From Leucocoprinus leucothites (lineage: Eukaryota; Basidiomycota; Agaricomycetes; Agaricales; Agaricaceae), in NCBI GenBank assembly GCA_013368445.1, contig JAACJO010000016.1, positions 620,001 through 684,000 on the forward strand: a DNA stretch of 64,000 nt. The letters run 5' to 3'. A program made the position numbers and the translations under genes. Below, in pieces: positions 33,664 through 46,017 of this stretch. Numbering within the stretch: the first letter of the stretch is position 1; each line of letters starts with the position of its first letter. The notes under the pieces are model-generated. The model ran no database searches and had not been told where the DNA came from. It saw only the letters and a list, made by a program, of their open reading frames with translations.

Positions 33664-34780
33664 ATGACATTCACCACCCAAGAAGTCTATGGTCTCATGC
33701 ATCGCCAGTTGATGCTTGCTGTTGGAGTATCTGTTAGCATTCTACTTGCTGGCGGTCTGATATCGTTCGGGATCTCATGTATCTTCCTCCTGTCTGGAAG
33801 CCATGACTCTGAAACACTGAAGCAACATCGTCTGCTTCGAGTGTACATCGTAGTACTTCTCTTTCTTGTAATATCATATATTATAGCAGAGTTTATCAAC
33901 TACAACGACTTCGCCATTTTCTACATTCATTCAACTCCAAGCCAAACGCATAGATCCTCCAGCCTGCTGGATTTCTTCACCAACATAATCCCAGTCTTTA
34001 TAGGAACCCTGAGTGATGGGCTACTCGTGAGTAAAGCAGTGCTCCTGAATAAATTTCGTCTGATCCACTTTAGGTCTGGCGCTGCTACATGGTACAAAGG
34101 CTCGCTTCGTATCATAGCCCGAAAAGATGGCAGAATATATTTTGGATTTTCCCTGCTTGCTTGTGGGTTGGGACCATAGGTACGATATAACGCTTGAAGT
34201 AGTATCTGCACAACACTCAATATGCCCACCTCGCAGTCACAGGATGTATAGCAGCTCCGAGTCCATCACGGCTACCATCTAAGCAGATGACACTACTCGC
34301 ACAACTCAACCCGCACCTCCAGGCGACTGCGCTCGTTTCTAACACTGTTCTGAACATATACGCCACATTGTTCATCACAATTCGACTACTCGATTATAGG
34401 AAAACCGTCATGACACTACTTGGAGGAAAGGCTGATACCTCACGCTATCTCCATATCGTCAGTATTTTGTTGGAGTCAGCCGCCATCAACGTGCCCATCA
34501 CAATTGCTGCTGCTGTGGGGATTGGACTTAATGCATTATTCGGTGTGATTATAGCACCAGTCGCAATTGTGGGACAGGTAGACCAGGCACCTGCCTTTAC
34601 GTGTCCGGTTTCTCACTTGAATTCTGTTTGTAGGCCTTCGCGTCTGTCATTATTATTCACCAGGTCGCTATGGGTAGAGCATTCGGTCGGCGGCAGGAGG
34701 AAGAGCTGAGTAATTTCATGGCACAAAATGGCATATCTGGCAACCGACAGAAAGAGAGCGTGAGCTCGGTAGAAGTTTGA
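33664..34780 (+). CDS. multi-pass membrane protein, copy B
   Basis: Same four-exon structure as copy A; introns start at about 34027, 34179 and 34577. It begins MTFTTQEVYGLMHRQLM and keeps VGVSVSILLAGGLISFGISCIFLL, the charged loop SETLKQHRLLRVYI, the WRCYMVQRLA motif, KADTSRYLHIVSILLESAAINVP and the tail AFGRRQEEELSNF ... SVSSVEV. One loop after the fourth hydrophobic segment (VTGCIAAPSPSRLPSKQM) differs strongly from copies A, C and D, losing the LFRAYYER-type sequence, so that region may be altered by local rearrangement. Function unknown. Confidence 0.72.
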
Positions 34781-35552
34781 CGTAATTTGTTTCCACAGAG
34801 CGGGAGGGGCTCGCAAGTCAGATTGGGATGGCGACCTCTGCGGTAGAATAGAACATGGGCTCAGACACGCTTGTAGTATGCGGGTACATGCTTCATTTAG
34901 CGAGGGCCAGTATTTGGGTCACAATAAGCTCGGAGATCCAAGAAATAGCTCAAAAGACCTCCACTAAGTAATACAAGAGCATTTTGAGAAGAAAGCTTGG
35001 AGTTGAAAGCTTTGGTCTCAATCTTCAAAGCGCCGAAAGCCTGTTGTTTGAGCAATGAAAGAGGAAGTTTACGACGGCAATGAAGTTGTGTACGACTTGA
35101 AATATTTGCGTCACGGTCACATTTCGCACTTCGCGCCGGTGTTTCACGCACACCTTTCCGCTGGTGCCATTGTCATACTGGCGGTTACTTGCTGTTGCTA
35201 CTCAAGCTCAAGGCTAGGCTCTTCTAGACTCCTGGATTCTGTTACAAAGGTCTCGTCATCTATATATCAGCTGGTATTGATCATCAGTGGCGGCAGAATG
35301 CTCATAAGAGTTCTATAACAAGCACTTGCCCAGCCTCCTTCAAAGTGGATGGAGATGACTACCATAACAGCACCTATTTTCGTCTATCATTTCGGTGGGA
35401 GAAACACGATAGCATAACAGCTTTCTGCCAGTCTCTACCAGTTGTTTTCAGCAACGCTCGACGGGGAGTCCCAGGTACCCGCTATCCACGATTTCGCCAT
35501 GTTCCATAGCTAACCAAACTCACAGGCTCTGCCTCTTCTATCTTCCGCTGCG
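34781..35552. other. intergenic, no gene supported
   Basis: Downstream of membrane-protein copy B and upstream of the NACHT gene. Short frames only. It should contain the NACHT promoter. Confidence 0.35.
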
Positions 35553-38295
35553 ATGTCTACGAGCAATCCCAATATTCTCTTTGATGCGATTCATGACTCA
35601 CCATCTCAATGGGCGACAAATTCCACGCACACAGTGCTCTCAGACGAAAAGTCGCTTCAAGGAATGCTGCAGGGCCAATGCGACGGTTTATATGAACTTC
35701 TGTGGGTTCATGGGCCTGCTGGTGTCGGCAAGACCTCCATCACACACTCGCTCGCGCAGAAACTCATCCGAGGGCCCACTACGAGCACTTTCATGTCCAC
35801 ACCGGACTACCTAGGATCCAGCCTTTCCTTCTCCAGTAGAAATGGTATCACGGACCACCGCAAGCTGTTCCCCACTCTGGCACACCGCCTTGCTGCAAGC
35901 AGCCAGGTTCTTGCTCGGCACATCCGCTCTGCTTTTCAAGCAAACCCACAAGCACTGCATCTATCACTGAAGGACCAATGCGAGAAGTTGATTGTCCAGC
36001 CTATCCGTGCTTGGGCACCGTCGGCCATAGGACAGCAAGATATACTCATGTTAATTGATGGACTGGAACAATGCGATGGAGGAGAAATGACGCAGATCGA
36101 GATCATCCAGGTTATCCACAAGGTCTTCTCCAGTTTGACCATCGACAACATCCGGTGGCGGTGGGTCATCTCTTCACGCCCAGAGGCCTGGTTACATACT
36201 ACATTCCTTTCTCTCCCCTCATCCCGAATAAAGATCATACCAATTTCTCTCGCCACTGCAAAAGAAACCGAAGAATACATCCTTGCAGCTGTAGATACTC
36301 GTCGTACCCGGTCAAATATCTCATTGCGTGCATACGCCTCGCCGAGTACCCGGATCAATGCTCGAGCCATGGAAAATTTAAGGTGGCACTCGGGTGGACA
36401 CCTCGGATATCTGGCATCTTTGTTCGCCTACATCAATGATCCTGATGCCAATGATGGTGTACGACTTCGTGAGGTTACGTCTCATGTCGAGTATGCATCA
36501 TTCAAACACAATCGTACAAACATGTTCTCCCAGTTGGATGCGATGTATCACGATATCCTATCTCATGTCTCTCTCCTCTCCCACGAAACCACAAAGCGCG
36601 TCCTTGGTGCAATATCTCTCATGCAGCCTTCAAATTCCAATGAAACGACACCCGACGCAACAACTGTTGCTAGCTTGCTGGGGCTAACTCTACAAGAGCT
36701 GTATGAAGCCCTGTATCATCTCCACTCTGTTGTCAATTCGCCCGTTCAGGGGGCAAATGGCTCACTCACTGATCCTGAGCTCAAATTCCATCACAAGTCT
36801 TTTGACGCCTTTTTGCGGAACAACACACGTTCGCACAACTGGGCGATTGACGTAGCCGCTGCCCACGCAGATTTGGCCAAGTGCTGCATGAAACATATTA
36901 ATGCAGGATCAGGCCGAAACCGAAACCAAGCAGCATTGGCATATGCAACGAAGCGATGGTTTATTCATTGCTGGAGGACAGATATGGGCGGGGAGGATAG
37001 TGCGGATACGGCATTCGCCCTATTACCTCAGCTATACGACATGGATTTCAGGAATCTTCCACCAGTTGTCGATCGCTACTTTGTTGAGTGGCTTTTGCGC
37101 GTTCAGGTAAATGATGAGTCCTGCCATCAGTATTTGATAGACGTAACTAAGAGAAATCGTCCAGGAACTCACGATGTCCGAATATCTCGTCCTAAATTCC
37201 GGGCCAGGCTACGCTCCAGAGGAGCCAGTCCCTTGGTCGTATAACACACAATATTCCCCTGATTGGTCCCAACTGGCAGTATACTCCCGACCCCGTGCCT
37301 CTATTTTTGATCATGAGCGTGGGGTTCGCATGCGTAGACTTCCAGCAAGGCCAACGTACATTCTCGGGATTGAGCCTGAGAAGCAGATTCTCCTTGTTCC
37401 AATGTTTGAGGAGAAGGACTGGAGGCGGCAAGATGTAAACTTCAATGTAATTGGCCCGAAAGAGAAATGTTGGGACCTAATTCGGGGTTTCCGGGCCACA
37501 GTCCTCTCAGACGAGTTACGCGAAGAAATATACAGTGGAGGTGGTAGTGCCAATGTACGGACTCAGTTTACTCCGAATACGGATGCCCTACTCGGACAGG
37601 ATCCCGCGACAGAAGAAGCTGGTATCCTCGGTGGGAGCGATTATGACGAGCTTGTTGCACGGTCCTTAGCTTGGGCAGAAGAGAATGGCGAAAGCGAATA
37701 TGATCGACTTCTGGCGCAATCGTTGGCCTGGGAAGAGGAAAACGCAAGGTACTTCGAAGAACAGCAGATTGAGCCTGAACTTGCGGTTTCCGCGAGGACT
37801 CCTTTCGGCAGCGCAAACGGCGGAGACGACATTGGTGACTTCCCGGGGCTATTAACCGCTTTGGCTGCTTCTCGGATAACGGAACAGGCCGATTATGTTG
37901 TAAACAAGACATTAAAAGAGCGGGAGATCGCCGAAACAGCCGCTTCGGAAAATGACCTGTCATACCATGATCGAGAGAGCGACGCTCTCTGGCGTGAGCA
38001 ATCCTTGAATGCCGGTGCTGAGGGACCAACACGTATCAACGCCATTCCAGAGGGTACCGATACAGGTTTATTAGCTCTGAGCCAGAGCCTCCTCCAAGAT
38101 GCGGATCGAGATGGCCCAGGCGAGGGAGGGACACGCACCAATGATGTGAGCGATAATGACGGGGGCAGCGATAGCGGTTCGGGGATCATCGTGGTAGGGC
38201 AGGGAGAATGGAGCGAGGACAGACACGGTTCCAACAACTCTGACGGAGGAGAGTCATTCGAACTCATTGAGCGGGATGAAGCTTTGTCTCGCTAG
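35553..38295 (+). CDS. NACHT-domain NLR-like protein with acidic UIM-like C-terminal region
   Basis: Two exons, 35553-37106 and 37165-38295, join in frame across a 58-bp intron with a CTAAG branch-like site, giving 894 residues. The reading frames of the two parts overlap, so without the intron they look like two genes. NACHT: Walker A HGPAGVGKTSITHSL (about residue 55), Walker B ILMLIDGLEQCDGG, WRWVISSRPEAWL, HLHSVVNSP and FHHKSFDAFLRN. The C-terminal half has no classical repeats but carries two copies of an EYD-LLAQSLAWEEEN pattern (residues ~675-715), a later LLALSQSLLQDAD and acidic low complexity. These resemble ubiquitin-interacting motifs. Presumed cytosolic signal-transducing ATPase; role inferred from family. 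Confidence 0.78.
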
Positions 38296-38772
38296 ACTCA
38301 CTGTTGGGTCCGAACAGTCTCGACTCGAAGGCCTCGAGCTTGAGCTGGGACCAAGATATGTTTGTAATTGTATCAAGCTTAAATTGTAGTTAACCTCTGT
38401 ACTTAAATCTTGAGTGCTTACATAGTCCTTCAGCTGACTAGTTGGCCACCTAAGCGGTTGTCTGAGAAACAAACCGGGAGCCTTTTGGCCTTTTTCAGGC
38501 TGGTTCCTGCTTTTGATCCGTCTTGTCCTCGAAAACTTTGAATAACCCTAACCCTAGCTCGATCTGCCCTGGATGTAAATGGAGTCATGCGTTGACCAAG
38601 AACAACAATGATATCGGAAACATATCGCCAATCGGCGCCTAACTCTACCTCAGTCCGACTCTTCGCTCTCTGAGTGCGACGTACTCCGCGAATTCAACTT
38701 GACTATCAGACCCACTCACTCCAGTACACCTCACCTTGACCTCCAGCTGCCAGCGAGCAGTGGACACTACCT
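38296..38772. other. intergenic, promoter of the glycosyltransferase gene
   Basis: No coding frame. Contains AACCCTAACCCTAG at about 38544-38557, two telomere-like units only. Ends in a C/T-rich leader before the ATG. Confidence 0.35.
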
Positions 38773-41700
38773 ATGGCTTCCCAGCACCACCGCACCATTA
38801 GCAACGAAAGTAATGTAAGCTCAAGCACAGGTGGTAGCTCGGGTTACGTTCATCGTATGTCGTTTTCCCTGCTATCAGGTTGGGATCGATCCGATTGAAA
38901 GTGACATCATAAAACAGGATACGGGGAATTAACCAACAAGGAGGGTGACCTACAAACGAACGTTCAGGTTCACCATGACGGGCGGATAAATCTCTCGCTT
39001 GCATGCCATACGGAACTACCGGAACTGCCTTTAGATCATGCACCCTCTGTGAATGAATTCGCGGTCGACTCGAACTGGAAGGACTGTCCTCCGCTGAGCA
39101 TAGTCATCATGATTGTCGGGAGTAGAGGTTTGACTGGACGATTTAACGTGTAGGAACAAGCAATAATCCACTATTCACAGGTGATGTACAGCCCTATGTC
39201 GCCCTTGGGAAACGGCTAAAGCGGGACGGACATCGGGTCCGAATCGCTACACATGAAACGTTTCGTGACTTCGTCATCAGCCAACATCTTGATTTTTTTG
39301 ACATTGGAGGAAATCCGGCGGACCTTATGAGCTACATGGTCAAGAGTTGGTGATAGTCAACCCTCACTCTGGCACTCGCTGATCATACTCTTTCAGACCC
39401 TGGCCTAATCCCAGGGATGCAGTCGCTAGCAAATGGTGATATCAGAAAGAATAAGGCGATGATGAAGGAGGTACCGAATGACATCCCTCTTATTAACTTG
39501 CTTCCGCCGACCCTCAATGCCACAGATGATCTATGGCTGTTGGGAGTCCTGCTACTCTCCTTCGAAGGAAACTGGGATGTCATTTGTTGCAGATGCCATT
39601 ATTTCAAACCCCCCGGGTTTTGCACACATACATTGTGCACAGGCACTAGGAATCCCACTTCAGATGAGCTTTAGTAAGGATGTTTTCCTCTGTTCTCCGC
39701 ATGTGATCTCAACTTTTTCATCGTTTCAGCTATGCCTTGGTCAGTAAATACAAACAATCAAATTAAATCATGCTGACAGGTTGAAACCTAGGAGCCCAAC
39801 CTCGGATTTCCCCCATCCACTGGTCAACATTACGAAGACCAATGCTAAACCCGGGTTGACGAATTATTTGACGTATTCTATGGCAGACTTACTAACTTGG
39901 CAAGGGTTTGTCCAGAACATTGGCTCTTTTTCTTTGTTGAAAAACCGACAATCCTATTTTAGAATGGGGACCATCATCAATAAATTCCGGGAGCGGGTTG
40001 TAAATTTGGAACCCCTTGACGTTCGAAGTGGCCCTAGCATTCTCGAAGATTTGAAGGTACCTTGGACGTACTGCATGAGCCCTGCGCTAGTTCCCAAGCC
40101 CGATGATTGGAAGAATAACATTGGTAGTCTCTCTTAATACTAGTCATGTCAACGAGCCTAAGTTTACCATCCTAGACGTTGTCGGGTTTTATTTTCTCGA
40201 CCTTGCTACGGACTTCCAGCCGTCGGCTGACTTGGTCGCTTTCCTGAGCGCCGGTGAACCTCCGATATACATTGGGTGAGTATTTTCTCAACGAAGTAGT
40301 TTATCTAACGTTCAGTTGCTATAGATTTGGCTCTGTCGTTGTTGACGACCCAAAGGCTATGACGAGTAAGCCACTCGCCTAAGACAAGGGGTCGAGAAAT
40401 CAATAATATTACCCAGAACTGATCTTCGAGGCCACAGCCCAAGCTGGTGTTCGTGCCCTTGTATCAGCTGGATGGGTACGCAAGTCTTTTTGATCACCTA
40501 GCTTGACGTACATGAAGTCTCGATACAGGGTGGGCTGGGCGGCATCGATATTCCTCCGCATATTTTCATTCTTGGTAATATTCCGCACGATTGGCTCTTT
40601 GACAAAGAGCGCGTTGCTGCTATCGTACACCACGGAGGTGCTGGGACAACTGCTATCGGATTGCTTAAAGGACGCCCAACAGTCGTTGTACCTTTCTTCG
40701 GTGATCAAGGCTTCTGGGGTATGTCTGGTACTCTCGCCCCCTCCCCCCCCGAGAAACTCAAGTGCACTCTCGCAGGTAGCATGATTCGTCAAGCGGGTGC
40801 AGGCCCGAAACCAATCCCTCATAGAAAGCTTACAGTAGATGGGCTGAGGGATGCGATCAAATTTGCGATCAGCCCAGAGGCTAAGGATGCAGCCAAGAAG
40901 TTGGCACGACAGATCCAAAACGATGTAAATGGTTTAATTGGGAATTACATTCACAATCTTACGATGTTGCTGCAGAATGGGGTTGAGAAAGGCGTACAGA
41001 GCCTTTATAGGCACCTCCCTCTCCTTAATATGCGCTGTGATCTCGTGCCGTCGCTATTGGCCGTCTGGTGGTCCACTCATCATGTAAGTCGTCTGACCAG
41101 GCTTGTTAACTGTTACGCACGGCTGATGAGGTACTTGTTCCAGTGTCTCAAATTGAGCGCTTTTGCTGCTCAAACGTTAGCAAATGAGGGGCTGATTGAT
41201 CTCAACGAACTCGAACTTCATCGTACGTGCTGTCGCTTCAGGACTTTGCGGGATGACACAAGGCATCTTGCGCATAGGAACCAGGGACTACGATGCGCCC
41301 CATGAATTCTCCCTGAGTGAGGAAGTTGGATCCGTATTGGAGTATGTGACCAGTATCGCCGAAAGCTTGCTGTTCGTTTCCCTCTTCTTTGTCCTGGATA
41401 CTAGATTTACTGTCTATTTCAAGCTCGCCAGTTAAAGAGGCGATCGAGACATCGGCAGCAGTGCCCCTGGGTAAGCGCATTTTTGAATTATATCTTCCAT
41501 CGAAACCCCACGCTAACCATGATAGGTATCATGAGGATGGTGACTTCCACAGTCGATTCCTCTGAAGAGAAAAAAGGGAAGCACGAGAAGGAACCACAGT
41601 CGCCAAATCAGAAAGAGAGATCGGAGCGCAAGGTACCTTTATTTCATGCTTATGGACTATCACTATATTGCTCATATCGAGAAGGGCTTTTTACATGGGT

Positions 41701-42304
41701 TATTCCATCGAGAAGGAAGCTCACCTTCAAAGAAAGAGGAGGAGGTCAGCTGTGATTCAGTGAATTCCATACGTACTTATCATCTTAACAACCCACAGCA
41801 TCGCAAACGGGAGTATATCAAGCAAAAGGCTCGTAAAAGTATTCACACAAGGTATTCTTTCTTAGATCGCTCCACTGATTTTATTTTACAGTATATAAAT
41901 CCGGCATTCGCGCAATAGAATCTGGGATCGATAGGGTTCAACAACAACGGCACAAAGCCCGGCTGAAAGAGGGTGTGGACGCCTTCAATACCAGCAGCAT
42001 AGTTGAACGAGCCCAAGTTATTCAAGCATTTCAGACTGCCAAGGGAGGGGTGGTAGCGAGAAGAAACACATATGTTGAAGCAGCCAAGCAAGTCTTAGTT
42101 AGGAGAGTGCAACGTAGGATGGATTCACTTTTGATAGAACCCCTTCACGAGGAGCCGATACCGTTAGCCGGGAGCACTTCAGAAACCACGGTGATGACCG
42201 ATTCTCCGATTCGGGACGATGTCGATTGGGATGCGAGGTTTGAGAAAGACCTTGCTTCGGCCTTGCGGAATTCATTAGACGACACGCAAGAGAAATACCC
42301 TTAA
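38773..42304 (+). CDS. GT1 UDP-glycosyltransferase, sterol-glucosyltransferase (Atg26)-like
   Basis: A multi-exon gene (about 12 exons by eye). After a short leader (MASQHHRTISNESN) the GT28-type N-domain reads GSR/GDVQPYVALGKRLKRDGHRVRIATHETFRDFV, FFDIGGNPADLMSYMV, MMKE and ADAIISNPPGFAHIHCAQALGIPL. The C-domain has GEPPIYIG/FGSVVVDD, RALVSAGWGGLGG, IFILGNIPHDWLF and the UDP-binding HHGGAGTTAIGLLKGRPTVVVPFFGDQ. These match fungal sterol 3-beta-glucosyltransferases, which use UDP-glucose at membranes. There is no PH/GRAM region as in Atg26. The C-terminus ends in FEKDLASALRNSLDD, a close fit to a UIM helix. Exon borders after 41.2 kb are approximate. Confidence 0.82.
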
Positions 42305-42394
42305 ACCCGAGAAAATAGTGTACTCTGGCCGTGGTGTATGTAGCGTAATAATACAATAAAGTACATGATAGCACAAAGCGACGCAGAGTAGAAA

Positions 42395-44490
42395 TCAGTC
42401 ATCTTCGTCAATAGCCATCGCGTCAGAGCCTTCTCCATCGATGTCCATGGCTTTATCAGGGTCAGGCATCACCTTGGAAATGGTGCGAGGAGGAACTACA
42501 TCGGAGGGGGTTGCAACATCTGCCGGCGTTGCAGACCCCTCGACAGGTGTTGACGTTTCAGCAGGTGTTGACGTCTCTTGTGCCGCTCTGTCCTTGGCTG
42601 CTGCTGAAGCCGCTCCTCGGCCTCTGCCTCTCCCACGTCCCCTTCCACGACCTCTACCTCTCCCCCTACCCTTGCTTCGTGTCGGAGTAGGAACCGCGGG
42701 AGTTTCTTCGCCTTCCTCGACGTTCGGTGTTGACATGGGACTAGTCTCAGTTTCTGCTGAAACTACAGTAGTCGCTCGTCCGCGACCTCGTCTTCCTGCA
42801 CCGCGTGGTCGTCCTCGCCCACGACCTCTTCCACGTGTAGGGGGAGGAGTATCGTCTGCATCGTTATCGTCGTCACCATCAAATAGTTCCCCCCGTCCTG
42901 CATGTCGATCGTTTCTCGTTTCGCCTGCTTGACTTGTCCCTTTCTCTTCATCACGCTCCTCAGCATTCCGCTCTTCTTCATCAAGAAGCCCTTGCAAGTC
43001 TGGAGGAATTTCCTGCATGGCAACACTAGGGGCGCCTTGTAGGAAACGGAGTTTATTACGAATGTTCATGGTGATTCGTTTTAGTGAGGCTGCGGTATTC
43101 TGATTGTCGACTTTTCCCGTTAGAGGAGGGTGGAGTTTCCAGTGCGAATCCGCGAAAAAGGCATCGTACACGGTTTGAGGGAGCTCATCGGGTACTTCGG
43201 CACCAACGAGAACGGAGGTCTCGTATGTCCAACATCGACTGACGTTCTTGATGGTATAGCCTCCACCACCTAGAACGAGAAGCGGAACGCTGTATTTACG
43301 TACGAAATTTACGCATTCTCCATGTGCTGCAATTGAGAGATTGAAAGCGCCCAGTCGATCGCAACCCAAAGAGTCGGCTCCACATTGTAGCACAATGGAT
43401 GTCGGTCGGAAAGCGGTTACGGTGTCGTCTATCACTGTTTTGAAAATGGTGAGGTACATCTCATCATCGATGCCATCTTGTAGAGGGACATTAATACAAA
43501 AATGTTTGCCAGGTCCGCTCCCGCTGTCATCAAGTTTTCCTGTCCCTGGAAAGAAGTCTCCTGTGTACTTATGGAAGGAAACGGTCATGACACGGTTGGA
43601 CTGATAGAAAGCCAGTTCGACCCCATCTCCGTGGTGAATGTCAATGTCGATGTAAAGAACGCGGGGATGAAATCTGGTAAAGAAGACATTAGTTTGTGAG
43701 TGGACCATTGAAGAGAGAAATCTTCTGAACCTGAGGAGCTCAAGAATGGCGAGAACGATATCGTTTACATAACAGAAGCCACTTGCCTCGCCTCGTTTAG
43801 CATGATGCAAACCGCCAGACCAGTTGATGGCAATGTCTGTTGTTCCAGAGCATAATTTCCGCGCTCCTGCTAGTGAAGCTCCAGCATACATACGACAGAA
43901 ATCGTACATATCTGAGAACACGGGGCAATCTTCAATGCAGTTGAATGAGTCTATCATGGATTTCATCTCGTTTTGATTTTGATTTTGTGGTGTCACCCTA
44001 GAAGTTATTCACGATGAAGTCGTTTAAAGGAGATTCAAAATCAGCTCACCTTGACAGAAACTCGATGTAATCGCGGTCATGGTACAATTCTAGTTCTTCC
44101 TGAGTAGCCGGACGAGGATCGTAGATATGATGTATCTGCTTGTCTAGTCCATACCCCATTACGAGCGCATTTGTTAGAGCAAGGCGATGTGGCTTCATGG
44201 GATGCCTTTCCTAAGATCCATTTAGTACTGTCACCATCTCACCTGTTTGTGTATCAAGTTTACGCACCCCGTAATGTTGGGCGCCAACCCCTTTGGGGAA
44301 GTAATACGATACAATTGGCCGTGAGTGAGGCTAATAGTGATCTTAGAATTCGTGGACACCAACGACACTTGAGATAAAACCTCACATTAATTCGTTCGGT
44401 TATGGGTTGTGCTGTCCCATTTGCCCCTCGGTCATAGAAATAAGGAGACGAGGAAAAGGTCATTGTTGTTGACTGGGAACTTCGAACCAT
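42395..44490 (-). CDS. class I histone deacetylase, HDAC3/Hos2-like
   Basis: Exons from [20 protein letters not shown] (44490) join through [43 protein letters not shown] and VTPQ into the main exon. Catalytic features: [44 protein letters not shown] (zinc ligands), [13 protein letters not shown] and [19 protein letters not shown] 54-nt frame-preserving intron near 43.70 kb (GTTCAG...CCAG, branch ACTAAT) separates ILELLR from FHPRVLYID, so the 18 residues it would encode should be removed. [13 protein letters not shown] and VDNQNTA resemble HDAC3/Hos2 rather than Rpd3. Unusually long C-tail: acidic, then GRGRGR/RGG-like repeats, then acidic. Nuclear, removes acetyl groups from histone tails. 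Confidence 0.9.
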
Positions 44491-44936
44491 GTCTGGGGTG
44501 CTTTTCTACATAATTTCATGGTCATATGATAATTAGTAAGAACCCATGTTTACAGTAATTTCCATAACAGCATACCTCAAATGTGTCAAGTGTTAGAAGA
44601 GGCGAAGGGAAAATAGTCTTGGAGGTCGGAGTAGCTCTCTACTGTGTTTTGTAAGGTGAAGTCACGAAAGCGGGTAAGATGTGAATTCACTTGCAATAGT
44701 ATTTTGAGACACACCTATAATTCAATCCCCTTACCAGTATTACTGTGTCCCTTTCGTGTTCTATGAGCACGAAGAAGTTTCGTGCTTGCTCCAAGTAACA
44801 AATCCTTTCAAAACCTTGCATTCGGACTTGACACCATCAGCCATCATGCTAGCACTGCCACTATGACTAAGCATCAACCACCACTGGCATTTCGCTGCCA
44901 GTTCACATTTCATTCCTATCGGTACTACTTCTCACC
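44491..44936. promoter_or_regulatory. bidirectional intergenic region between HDAC and PER1-like genes
   Basis: The two genes diverge from this 446 bp, so both promoters are here. No specific element was assigned with confidence. Confidence 0.4.
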
Positions 44937-46017
44937 ATGAAGTGGTCCCATATCATTCCTATGTTTGTATTACTCTTCCCAGCTGCTATATATGCTTCTT
45001 CTGGCGATCGAAGACCGGAATTCGTCGGGTGTGTTTCTCGTTGCGAGTTTCGACGCTGCCCGAATGCTTCCACACAACTCATGGAGTCACTGCCCTTACG
45101 CCTCACACGCTGGACATGTCGAGACGAGTGCAGGTACGAATGCACCCATCGCCTTACTTCGGACGATCAAAGCAATGGAAGGCGCATCCACCAATATTTC
45201 GGGAAATGGCCTTTCTGGCGCCTAGGTGGCATCCAGGAACCAGCTTCCGTCCTGTTCTCCTTGTTGAATATGTGGGCTCATATTCAAGGTGCAAAGAAAA
45301 TTATGAGACGACTTCCACGTCAGCATCCGATGCGTTTCTACTACATAACATGGTCTTTGACAAGTATCAACGCCTGGATCTGGTCTTCCGTTTTCCACAC
45401 TCGAGGTAAGTATCCACACCCAACTAATACTTTGACGAAACCTCACAGAGACCGCATTACTAGACCTCCCGATCACCGAGAAAATGGATTATTTCTCCGC
45501 CGCCTTGGCGATTCTCTACGCGCTCTATTATACCACTATCCGTCTCTTCCACCTCTATTCCACGACTCATAAGTTAACCCTGGGTTTGAAGGGATCCAAG
45601 GGTTGGAGATTTTACATTTTGACCTGCATTTGCTCTCTCGCATTCCTCGGACATGTTACATACTTAACTACACTCCCGAGATTCGACTACACCTATAACA
45701 TGGCATTCAACCTCATTGTTGGTTTGATCCACAATGTTCTCTGGACACTTTATTCACTACCTTCTTCAGTCTCTCTCTTGCGCCGATTTCCCTCGCGCGC
45801 AAAAGCTTACCGTCCTCATTTTGTTACAAAAGCTGGTATTTTTGTGGTTCTTACTACGGCTGCGACCGCTCTTGAACTTTTTGATTTCCCGCCCTGGGCC
45901 TTGACAATTGACGCACACGCACTGTGGCATCTTGTAACCGCCCCAATAGCTTATTACTGGTATAATTTCCTAGTTGAAGATAGCCTTGACCTTAGTTGGC
46001 GCGAATCGAGATTGTAG
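44937..46017 (+). CDS. PER1 / PGAP3-like GPI-anchor lipid remodelling protein
   Basis: One intron (about 45405-45449) joins FHTR to ETALLDLPITEKMDYFSA in frame. The protein begins with a signal peptide (IIPMFVLLFPAAIYASSGDR), has a luminal Cys-rich domain (FVGCVSRCEFRRC, WTCRDECRYECTH), the family motif HQYFGKWPFWRLGGIQEPASVLFSLLN, then about seven membrane spans (SINAWIWSSVFHTR, DYFSAALAILYALYYT, FYILTCICSLAFLGHV, MAFNLIVGLIHNVLW, IDAHALWHLVTAPIAYYWY). The His/Asp residues of the last motif match the CREST-type hydrolase core. Per1/PGAP3 acts in the ER or Golgi, removing the sn-2 acyl chain from GPI lipids. Confidence 0.9.

Noticed and set aside
38544..38557. Telomere-like CCCTAACCCTA
   Set aside because: Only two units, inside a promoter region between intact genes; too short to be an internal telomere scar.
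42441..42932. Plus-strand frame of Pro/Leu/Arg repeats
   Set aside because: Antisense of the (GR)n tail of the deacetylase.
12856..46017. PIG-L and Per1 as a GPI-anchor gene cluster
   Set aside because: Over 30 kb apart with repeats and unrelated genes between them; both are housekeeping genes and no linkage is shown.
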